Source of the DNA: Thermomucor indicae-seudaticae
Lineage: Eukaryota > Mucoromycota > Mucoromycetes > Mucorales > Lichtheimiaceae
Reading direction: 5' to 3'
Assembly: GCA_000787465.1 (NCBI GenBank)
Contig: JSYX01000189.1
Location: forward strand, 1 to 39,078
DNA: 39,078 nucleotides
Notes under the pieces: model-generated
Told to the model about the DNA's origin: nothing
The model's database searches: none
The model's input: only the letters and a program-made list of their open reading frames with translations
In this document: piece by piece, positions 31,421 through 39,078 of the stretch
How the letters are laid out: each line of letters begins with the position of its first letter
Numbering within the stretch: position 1 is the stretch's first letter
Program-made: the position numbers and the translations under genes

Positions 31421-31855
31421 ACGCAAGCTGAAAATTCCAGCAAGTTCTTGTTGTCCTCCTCCTCCTTCACCGTTTTTGTTGTTCTCTCTTGTTACCCCTG
31501 TCAATTCATCATTTCCCCTGCCTTTCAAATCGCTGAATATTTTCAGACACCATTTGCGTTCATATATATATATATGCCAATAACACTCACGTATACATTA
31601 CCGCTGGCATGAAATGTAACGGAGTAATTTCCGATCGTTGCGTAACACGATGCACGGATCACATAGAGCGATAACCCGCGGAAGTTTAGTTGCTCGCCAA
31701 CTTTAAAGCTGCAAGGAATAGGCCAGAGGAAGAACAAGTTTGCCATGAGAAGAACTCGTCCTTTATGAAACAAAGATGGATATAGCGTAGACATATACAT
31801 GAGAAAGGGAAAAGACAGGGGAATATAAGCGAGAAAGAAGCATACAGAAAGAGGG
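31421..31855. other. convergent 3' intergenic region
   Basis: Lies between the stops of the NRAMP gene (plus) and the SDR gene (minus). It contains a CT-rich stretch after the NRAMP stop and a short (AT)n run at about 31562-31574. The overlapping minus frame extending into the SDR gene is a shadow. No RNA gene was recognised. Confidence 0.5.
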
Positions 31856-32790
31856 CTACCACGCAGTGTAACCACCGTCAACCACGATCTCTGTTCCAGT
31901 AACATAAGAGGCGGCATCTGAAGCCAAAAAGACAACCACGCCTTTGAGTTCGTGCGGGATACCCAGTCGTCCAGCGGGTGTCTCGGATTCCCACAGTTTG
32001 CGCATCTTGGCGCCTTCTTGGCCTTGCTGCAGTAGGATCTGTTGATTCATGACGGTATCAAAGTAACCTGGAGAAATGGTTGTCACTCGAATCTTGTGGG
32101 GTGCCCATTCACAAGCCAGTGACTTGGTGAGCTGAAGGACAGCTGCCTTGGTAGCGTTATAGGGAGCGTGGCATTGCGGTCGATTGGTGATGTGAGCAGA
32201 CATGGATGCTATTGTGATAATTGATCCTTGTGTTCCGGTACGCATCATGTGCCTGTTAATGCATGTTGCGTTAGGTTTCTTTTTCCAGAAATGCACAACG
32301 TTCTAGAACTTACTTTGCTGCTTGTTGTGCGCAGAAAAATGTGCCACAGACATTGACATCAAAAATCTTGCGGAATGCATTGGCCGGATAATCAACGGCG
32401 GGACAGACATGGTTGATACCAGCGGCAGTGACCAGGATATCGAGACCACCGTGATGCTGAACAATTTGATCAAAGACCATGGCGACTTCTTCTTCGTTGG
32501 TCACGTCGCATCCCCAACTGCTCCCCTTGACTTGGCATTCCTTTTCAATCGTGGAAATGGCGCCAGCACCGGTTTCGGCCAACAAATCAATACAAGCGAC
32601 ATCGGCTCCAGATTCTGCGAGTGCACGCATCATCTCATATCCCAATCCACGAGCTCCACCGGTCACTACATATTGTATATGTGTGAATAAATCCTTTATG
32701 CCAATGACGGGATAAACGCGTCATACCAACAGCAACCTTTCCTCGCAATGACAGTAGAGAAGTAACGTTAGGTGATTGTTCGCTATACAT
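31856..32790 (-). CDS. short-chain dehydrogenase/reductase (sorbose reductase or mannitol dehydrogenase-like)
   Basis: Classical SDR oxidoreductase using NAD(P)(H), about 270 aa. Exons (minus): 32790-32727, 32665-32314, 32252-31856; phases agree. Family motifs in order: VTGGARGLG (nucleotide loop, TGxxxGxG), CDVTNEEEV, LVTAAG (usually NNAG; here the first Asn is Thr), VNVCGTFF, IASMSAH with the catalytic Ser, YNATK (catalytic Tyr and Lys), and SPGYFDT. The end, PAGRLGIPHELKGVVVFLAS and TGTEIVVDGGYTAW, is most like fungal sorbose-reductase or NADP-mannitol-dehydrogenase types, so a polyol or sugar is a plausible substrate. The Asp after the second strand (ACIDLLAE) would favour NAD(H) over NADP(H). 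The first codons (YSEQSPNVTSLLSL) resemble SDRs of that group. The start is the first in-frame ATG. No operon context; the LIM gene lies upstream on the same strand. Confidence 0.87.
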
Positions 32791-32983
32791 GGCGCTTTTT
32801 AATAATGTAGAAAGAATAAGCAAGACGAAGAAGAAAACAAAAGAAAGTGATGTGTGTGCGTATGATATGTTATATATGAGAGAGCAGTGATGCATGGGGA
32901 TATTCTGAAATTGCCAAACTAAGGAAGACGACTTCGGAAAAACAGCTGATTGGCATTCATTGCGTCGCATGGGAGTTTTAGAT

Positions 32984-33271
32984 TCATTGGTTTCCCGGTC
33001 GTCGAACAAGTACAGCTTGTAACTTTGGTACATGCTTTTTGCAATAAAGTTGTCCTAGGTGAGACTGGAAATTCGTGATCGTCAACCGACAGCCTTTCTC
33101 GGAACACTTTATGATACATTACAGAATACAGAAAATGATATGTAAGGCATTAGAATACCCCACACAGTTTATTTATCAACAAACCTTGAAACAAGTCCTG
33201 TGATATCGACGTCCGTTGGCTTCAATCTGTTCGGTAACATAGACCGTTTTGGTACAAATTGTACAATCCAT
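32984..33271 (-). CDS. small single LIM-domain protein
   Basis: Protein of 69 residues made almost wholly of one LIM domain, a double zinc finger for protein binding, often on actin or in transcription complexes. Exons (minus): 33271-33185 and 33106-32984, 78-nt intron (GTTTGT donor, ATAAAG acceptor). Zinc ligands: CTIC at 3-6, H24 and C27 (HRTCF), then across the splice CSEKGC, and YCKKH near the end, giving the complete CxxC-H-C-CxxxxC-C-H pattern (one extra residue in the second knuckle). KTVYVTEQIEANGRRYHRTC is typical LIM spacing. The two exons share no frame, and each half is short, so the gene is easily missed. A further 3' exon is possible through the GTACTT in the last exon, but none is convincing. 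Function unknown beyond the domain. Confidence 0.75.
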
Positions 33272-33731
33272 TATGTAGGAAAACGAAAAAGGACAAAAAG
33301 AGAGAGAAAGGGAGAGAGCTTATAGTTATTTTTCTCCAATGACACGTATATATATATTTCCTTCACTCTAATCTCTTCATTATCTGATGTCCAACGTCTC
33401 TCCTTTTGCCCTCGTGGTTCCCTTGTTACTCCGAGCTTAAAAAGACATCTTCTCTGCCTGGAAACAGTATTGAAGAGCGGGAAAAACCTTATTTCGTAAT
33501 CACACCCCTTTGACACAGCCTTTCTCATTTCCTTTTCCAGAGCATATGTACACATGGACAAAAACAATATCTCCCCTTCTTTGATGATCACTCGCAGTAG
33601 TTATGTAAAGCGTCTATGGTCTATGAGAGAGTTCTAGACAAGAGAGAGGACAGCCAAATCAAGTAATATAACCGGTTGCCACAATGATCACTTACTGTCT
33701 ACTACTCCTTGCTACGTGTGACGTGTAGAAT
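33272..33731. other. intergenic region between LIM gene and SMU1
   Basis: Includes the likely promoter of the LIM gene and the 3' untranslated region of SMU1, both on the minus strand. A (TA)n-like run lies near 33347-33357. The frame at 33271-33591 overlaps the start of the LIM gene and has no family signal. Confidence 0.45.
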
Positions 33732-35743
33732 TTATTGTGATTTTAACAGATACACATGTCCATTGTCGTCATACGCAGCAATAACATTCGAGAATGGGTG
33801 GCTTACTACACCTATTAGCTCACGATCACAAAGCTTCTGTTCATGTACAACGTTGCCCGTCGCAGCGCTGAAACATAATAGCATGGAGTCTTCCGTAATG
33901 CCATAAATCAGTTCTCCTTGCGGCGATACAGTCGCAGCAACAAAATCGGATGGATTGTCTTTGCTGCTCGAAAGGTATGATCGAATGAGTTTTCCTTGCA
34001 TGGTCACCACATCAAGTTTCCGGGACTTGGTGCACAAGACTGCTCGGTCGATGGATTTTGGTATGCTCACTAGGCCTTGACCAGCTACATCTAATGTGAT
34101 AGTATGCAGACATGATCCACTTTCGGTTTCCCAAATCTAAAAGAGAAGGGTGGGGTCAGTCTTTCAAAGATTTGGGTATCCCTAAATAGATGGATTGTTT
34201 TTACCTTCAATGTTCCATCACTGCTAGTGCTCATCACCTTTTCATTGTCGTTAGAAAATAGAACGGCATTCACAAACGAAGTGTGTCCATGAAATTCTTT
34301 GAGTAGCTTTCCGGATCGAATATTGTGTATCTTCACAATATGATCGTAACTTCCACTCAGCACCTGACTGCCGTCCCTATTAAAACATACAGATGTCACA
34401 CCCTGGCTATGTGCAGGTGAGATCCTGCGCTGGCATATTCCAGATTGAACCTTCCAGACCTAGAATTCTTCAACATTAGATCTCTCTTTATACACTTTCC
34501 CCCCTGTCTGCCCCCTTTAGCACATGTAATCCTTATAATTCGTACGCACTGCAATCTTTCCGTCTGTTGAGCCAGAAACCAACAGCTCGCTATCGCGACT
34601 GAATTGAAGGCAAATCACAGAATCATCCATAGCCATCAAGTTTTCCTGCAAAGGCCTGCGATTAATAACTCTCTGATTTCTAACCTATAATATCGTTACC
34701 TCCGCCTGATATTTCAAGTCTTTTCGCAGCTTTCCATTGATATAATTCCATATCTCGATAAACCCATCAACCGATCCAGTCACTAGATATTGTCCGTTCG
34801 GCGAGAAAATCGCGCTTTCCGCATATGTCTTCTTCCCTGGAAACTTCGCAAAGAAACATCCAAGTTTAGATTTATTTGCCAGTCTGCCCCTCCTTTTTTG
34901 CGCATGCATATTTACCTTGATGGTACAATAAACACTAGAAGCAATTGCATCGCTGCCCGCCTTTTGAGTTGACGCTGAACTTTTAAAGAGGTCCAGAGTG
35001 GCATCAGCTGGCAGGAGACCTTGATGTTGTTGCCATTTTACGGCGTCTTCCAAAAGGGTTATTAGGCGTCCCCGTGGTGCTGCAATCACTTCGCTCGCCA
35101 AAGCTACATATCCCCTTCAGTCATTGATTTCTTCGTCTTTTTCTTTATACCTCCAACGCTACAATTATTACCCTGAGCTATGATATTACGCTTTTTCTCC
35201 TTTGTCATGCCGCCCGTATATACTTCTCGAGCGTCAAAGACCAAGCGTGACAAAAGATGTTCTAAACGGAGATATCGTTCTGGATGCCGTTGCTTCAATA
35301 TAAACATGGGCTCTGTCTGTCTCAAGAGTGTCCTTGCTGCATTCAGTTCGCCCATTTCGCATAGTTCAATGACGACCTGTTATCTTTGGTTAATTGTGCT
35401 TGCCTTATCGGTATGCTCACGCTGTCTTTCTTCCTCCTTACTTGTTCATAGAGATCCATCAGTTTTCGAGGAGCAATGTTGAGCTCCATTGTGTTTTTCA
35501 GCACCACTTCCCATCGACCTTGAACAATGTCGTCAATGAATGCTTCGCGGCTATCGACGGTGTTTAACCGAACGGAGGTCTCGTCTTGCAGAGTCGCGAA
35601 CGAGTCTTGGAACCCGTTTTCCTTAAAGAACTGCAGAATCAATCGAATGACACTGCCCTTTGCTGTTAACGTTTTGCGTCCGTCTTCATTTGCTGGATAG
35701 TTTGGCTGATTCCTTACTCTTCGGATTCGATTTCTACCGACAT
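33732..35743 (-). CDS. SMU1: WD40 splicing factor Smu1
   Basis: Spliceosomal B-complex protein that works with RED/IK during activation; mainly nuclear. Exons (minus): 35743-35718, 35652-35442, 35376-35172, 35103-34916, 34843-34700, 34645-34550, 34459-34205, 34136-33732; phases agree, 509 aa against 513 in human SMU1. The start is decided by the 26-nt first exon: MSVEIESED joined to [14 protein letters not shown] is almost the human N-terminus. A long frame reaching 35810 reads intron 1 in the wrong frame and should be ignored. LisH and CTLH regions come first ([14 protein letters not shown] to LRQTEPM), then [10 protein letters not shown], then WD repeats from [20 protein letters not shown] onward, with [20 protein letters not shown] and [20 protein letters not shown]. 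The gene shares a 283-bp divergent promoter region with ORC2. Intron 6 (90 nt) is the longest here. Confidence 0.96.
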
Positions 35744-36026
35744 AATTTAACGCGTGTATGTTAGAAAGTAGAAGTGCAGAGGAAAGGGCAGTTCGCCGAC
35801 AAGCCGCCACACAAATAGCACCACTCCCTTTACTATAGACTTGTCTTAAGAGTCATTATGCATATAACTTTATTATCAAAAACAAAACAAGTGCGCCTAT
35901 AGGAAAAGAGCCAACATTCTGTAAATAGTTGTTTGATGTAACTTTATCTCGCCCACAAGCTTTACTGCGATATGCTTGCAACAAATTTTTGTGGACCTTC
36001 AGTTTTCACACCGTTTGAGCAGCCGT
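35744..36026. promoter_or_regulatory. 283-bp divergent promoter region SMU1-ORC2
   Basis: The only DNA between the two start codons, so both core promoters and 5' untranslated regions must lie here. It is AT-rich, with AACTTTATTATCAAAAAC around 35865-35885. No specific factor site is asserted. Confidence 0.55.
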
Positions 36027-37823
36027 ATGTCAGATATTGAAATCAGAGTACAAGGAGACGACGAAATCCCAACCCACATTGTGTCGACGGTCGACCCGGA
36101 ATCGGTTCAAAAGGAACAAGCCAAAGCAAAGCAATTGCGGTTAAAGCATCGTAAACGTGGAGGAGCAGCACATCGCGCTGACGTCTCCAGTGCTGCCAAA
36201 TATGGCTTGACAGAGGACATTTCACCCAAAGAAAAACTGCGATCCTCAGGACGAGGGGTAAAACGCGTACAGGATGACGAAGAAGAGGAAGAAGATAATC
36301 ATCGCGCACTGCTGCGATCTTGGTCCAATCAGGACCCTGAACAATCAAAGAGAAAAACAGAGGATGACATGACTGAAGAAAAGGAAAAGGACACTGTCGT
36401 TACGGGGAGGGCCATGTTTGGTTTCACCCAGCACAAGGCAAGATCTTCTGCCAAGTCCATGATGAAAAAGGCGATACCCGATAACGTGACCAAGGATCAG
36501 AAAGAGAATAACGATAATGAGGATGAAAACACAAGATCTACACGCAGGAAGCGAAAGGCACGCGTAACTGAAGAGAAAACAGACAAATCAGTAGTAAATC
36601 ATGCCAAACGACGACGGATACGGAGAGCAATGGAGTTGCTAAAGGATGATAGAAAGAGTGACGACGAAGAATCGGAAAAAAGTGATGAGGAAGAATCCGA
36701 GAAAAGTGAAGAGGAAGAAGTACAGGAGGAGGAGGAAGAAGACGACGACGCGGACCAAGCGCAGCCTCAGGACACATTTGAACAGGATGCAACCGAACGC
36801 TATTTCGAGAGCCTGCAATGTAAATCCAAGACTTCCAATAACACATTATCCAATCTTCCTGTACTCGAACCCCACGAATTCCGAGACTTGCTGGCGCAAG
36901 CACCCAAAAAGCACGAGAAAGAAATCAAGACACTGGCATATATGCACGAGCAGTATTTCCCACAATGGTACTTTGAGCTTACCTATGGTTTCAACTTGTT
37001 ATGCTACGGATACGGATCCAAACGAGAGCTTCTCAACCGGTTTGCGCAGACTGCACTTACAGACGGAGCTCTCTTGATTGTCAATGGCTATCATCCGGTC
37101 ATCACCATCAAGGATATCCTACTACAGATCACAGACGGTGTCATGCAGACGGCTGCGCCCGTGAGCCAGCTCCAAGATCACGTTCGGCTGATTTGCGACT
37201 ATTTCTCAAGTCCTGATCGAGAATACGACAAGTTGTACTTGGTCGTTCACAACATTGATGGAGGCAATTTACGGACGGAACGGGCGCAGGAGGCATTGTC
37301 CAGTTTAGCGCACGCGCCTAACATTCATATCGTTGCGTCCGTGGATAATATCAACTTTGCGTTACTCTGGGATCATACCAAAATGAGTCGATTCAACTGG
37401 ATCTGCCACGATACGACAACGTTTGACGACTACTTGGTCGAGACCACTTTTGAAAGCTCGCTGATGGTGAAGGCGTCGGACACACTCGGGGGCGCACGCG
37501 GTGTGCAATACGTCTTGCGATCGCTGCATACCAACGCCAAGGGTATCTTTAAAATTCTTGCGGAAAATCAGCTGATGGAGATGGAATTGGCAGGCGAGGA
37601 AGGACAGGCTGACGAAAATGTAGGTCTATCGTACCAAAAATTGTATTCCCTGGCGAGAGAAGGATTCTTTGTCTCGAACGACTTGGCGTTCCAGACCATC
37701 TTGGGCGAATTCCTTGATCACAAGGTATTCGTTTCGAAACGATTACTGGACGGTGCAGAAGTCTTGTATATACCACTTGACAAGTCATCCCTATCTAGCA
37801 TTATAGTCCAAGAATTTTCATGA
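36027..37823 (+). CDS. ORC2: origin recognition complex subunit 2
   Basis: Second subunit of ORC, the six-protein complex that binds replication origins and loads the MCM helicase. One exon, 598 aa: the only intronless gene of this size here. The N-terminal 270 residues are disordered and very charged, with Lys/Arg clusters (TRRKRKARVTEE, HAKRRRIRRA) that are likely nuclear signals, and a long acidic run around 225-260. The conserved part starts with YFESLQCKSKTSNNTLSNLP and LEPHEFRDLL, then QYFPQWYFELTYGFNLLCYG and GYGSKRELLNRFA, the degenerate P-loop-like element of ORC2; later YLVVHNIDGGNLR, IHIVASVDNINFALLWD, and the C-terminal winged-helix region (YSLAREGFFVSNDLAFQTIL, EFLDHKV). The first ATG in the frame is at 36027; an upstream non-ATG extension is not supported. 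The upstream neighbour SMU1 is divergent. Confidence 0.96.
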   Translation: MSDIEIRVQGDDEIPTHIVSTVDPESVQKEQAKAKQLRLKHRKRGGAAHRADVSSAAKYGLTEDISPKEKLRSSGRGVKRVQDDEEEEEDNHRALLRSWSNQDPEQSKRKTEDDMTEEKEKDTVVTGRAMFGFTQHKARSSAKSMMKKAIPDNVTKDQKENNDNEDENTRSTRRKRKARVTEEKTDKSVVNHAKRRRIRRAMELLKDDRKSDDEESEKSDEEESEKSEEEEVQEEEEEDDDADQAQPQDTFEQDATERYFESLQCKSKTSNNTLSNLPVLEPHEFRDLLAQAPKKHEKEIKTLAYMHEQYFPQWYFELTYGFNLLCYGYGSKRELLNRFAQTALTDGALLIVNGYHPVITIKDILLQITDGVMQTAAPVSQLQDHVRLICDYFSSPDREYDKLYLVVHNIDGGNLRTERAQEALSSLAHAPNIHIVASVDNINFALLWDHTKMSRFNWICHDTTTFDDYLVETTFESSLMVKASDTLGGARGVQYVLRSLHTNAKGIFKILAENQLMEMELAGEEGQADENVGLSYQKLYSLAREGFFVSNDLAFQTILGEFLDHKVFVSKRLLDGAEVLYIPLDKSSLSSIIVQEFS

Positions 37824-39078
37824 TCATTAGAAGCATCTCTGTTTGTTTCTTGTATACAACATTGTAAATGTTATTATTCCTTTGGTAAATGATCAAGTAC
37901 TCAAAACATAGCCGAGTTGCTATTTGCTGCTTTACCTGAAATAACCTCGGCCATCTAAAGCGCGGTGCTCATTACGACAATCCATAACGACGATGGTCCT
38001 CCTGCGACAATGGCTGGACAGAACCCGACTAACCTATCAGTTTTCGAGCCATGGTAACAAGTTATTATAGCGAATAAATTATCCATCATACCCATTGGGA
38101 AGAACTGCGACAGTCGAAAACGAAAAGCTTGGTTAGACAAACAAGTTGATTTTGCGCTTCAACTCTTTCTTATAAAAGGACCTTCGAGACATTGTGCGTC
38201 TTAAAGATTCTCCGTGAGTCAATAATAAACTAGCGTATGAAAATGCTTCAGTGCCATTATGAATGGCTGCTTCAAAGTAATAACATATGAGTACCAAAGG
38301 AACAGACAAGGGCTGATTGCGGAACCTTATGTGATTTTGGCAAAGCGATTAATCTTCGCTCAAGAACAAAATCTAGTACGTTCTTGTGTACTCTATATCG
38401 ACATGCATAGCTCATTATTGTTACCGATTCTGATGAAGTTTGGCGGCTAGTGTCTTTAAATATCATTTCCTTTTTTTGATTCGGTGGGGAGCCCAGGTCT
38501 TCCCCGCGTGACACCGGCCGACAGTTGCCAGCGTAGTTGTTGTAGTTGGCACGGCTGCGGCCTGCACACTCTCTCTGAAGTACTCGCCCAAGGTAGGGTT
38601 CGAAGGTCAAGCCGAAGCCATCCCTCTCATAACTTTATCGCGAAGGGCTAAAGTAAATCCTTACAACCGAGCCAGGGCTGCAAGCCAAGTGCAATGCTCT
38701 CTACACCCCTACTAGCAACAACAGTACTGGCTGAGGCATCACCCACACCAGAACTACCATGATGCCAAGAAAGCTCTTCAACTTATTATGCCTCGAGTAG
38801 TCTCTCGAAAATGTAGTAGAGACTGAAAATTGACAAGTTGTGGTATTGGCATTTCAGTGCCCGCTTCTCTAAGTGAACCTAGAACTGCAAAAAGTGACGA
38901 AAAGACGTGTCTCACTTCATTCTCATGCTATCTGGCATCTTGTGTTCTTCTTTCTAGAGACTTTTTGTTAGAATGAATGTTCATAAAAAAGCCAGAACTG
39001 ATATTTTGTAATAAGAGACAGTCGTGGGCATGCAGCGGTCCCTATTTGGAAGCTCGGCTTTATGCAGCACAAATGAAC
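37824..39078. other. 1.25-kb end region, no gene recognised
   Basis: Begins with the ORC2 3' untranslated region. No family signal is seen in the frames here, including 37955-38140 minus and 38272-38610 minus. The segment 38480-38790 is noticeably richer in G and C than its flanks and reads some protein-like minus-strand strings with stops, so it may be old coding or repeat sequence. The right edge may hold the beginning or end of a gene outside the window. Confidence 0.4.

Noticed and set aside
35653..35810. Long open frame extending SMU1 upstream to 35810
   Set aside because: It reads intron 1 and the true first exon in the wrong frame. Splicing 35718 to 35652 gives [16 protein letters not shown], matching known Smu1 N-termini.
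35976..36026. Upstream extension of ORC2
   Set aside because: The frame is open but has no ATG before 36027; it depends on a TTG start.
36538..36903. 121-codon minus-strand frame inside ORC2
   Set aside because: Antisense shadow of the acidic, repetitive ORC2 N-terminal region.
38580..38620. GGTTCGAA string as a possible tRNA T-loop
   Set aside because: The flanking bases do not form the T stem, and no anticodon or D arm of the right spacing is present.

Overview
The window looks like nuclear DNA of a filamentous fungus, most probably an early-diverging one (Mucoromycota, Mucorales-like; inference from protein flavour and gene style, not a database result). Genes stand alone with their own promoters, have up to nine introns of about 50-90 nt with GTAAGT-like donors, and encode fungal proteins: a Gal4-type Zn2Cys6 regulator, Rho3, Bsd2, Aos1, Hom3, Smu1 and Orc2. 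The only transposon trace I recognise is a KDZ-type transposase relic. I rebuilt every gene by hand from splice signals, reading phase and conserved motifs; exon joins are given in each entry.

Layout. 0.5-2.2 kb (-): PHD-finger protein. 2.2-4.4 kb: gene-poor, with weak traces of decayed coding sequence. 4.4-6.0 kb (+): mitochondrial PP2C phosphatase of the pyruvate dehydrogenase phosphatase type. 6.1-9.4 kb (+): 10-exon zinc-cluster transcription factor with a 12-nt micro-exon. 9.9-10.8 kb (-): Rho3-like GTPase whose CAAX box is reached only through a GC-AG intron. 11.3-12.6 kb: graveyard with a KDZ transposase relic and a SNF5-domain relic. 13.1-14.1 kb (+): Bsd2/Ndfip-type Rsp5 adaptor. 14.2-16.4 kb (-): SLC49/FLVCR-like MFS transporter. 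17.3-17.6 kb: small coding relic. 18.2-19.7 kb (-): secreted aspartic-protease-like protein with both catalytic motifs altered. 21.9-23.4 kb (+): SUMO E1 subunit Aos1. 23.7-25.5 kb (-): aspartate kinase. 25.9-27.7 kb (+): Pus1. 27.8-29.2 kb (+): unrecognised coiled-coil protein. 29.5-31.4 kb (+): NRAMP metal transporter with a 10-nt micro-exon. 31.9-32.8 kb (-): SDR. 33.0-33.3 kb (-): small LIM-domain protein. 33.7-35.7 kb (-): splicing factor Smu1, divergent from Orc2 (36.0-37.8 kb, +). The last 1.2 kb has no clear gene.

Most neighbours are unrelated housekeeping genes. One theme may be more than chance: within 18 kb lie an NRAMP divalent-metal transporter, a Bsd2-type adaptor (the family that sends NRAMP proteins for Rsp5-dependent vacuolar degradation) and an SLC49-like transporter (a family with haem exporters). 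No bacterial-type operon, CRISPR array, tRNA or rRNA was seen. The items most worth a second look are the catalytically altered aspartic-protease-like protein, the two micro-exons, the GC-AG intron of the Rho gene, the irregular splice junction in PUS1 and the SNF5 relic.
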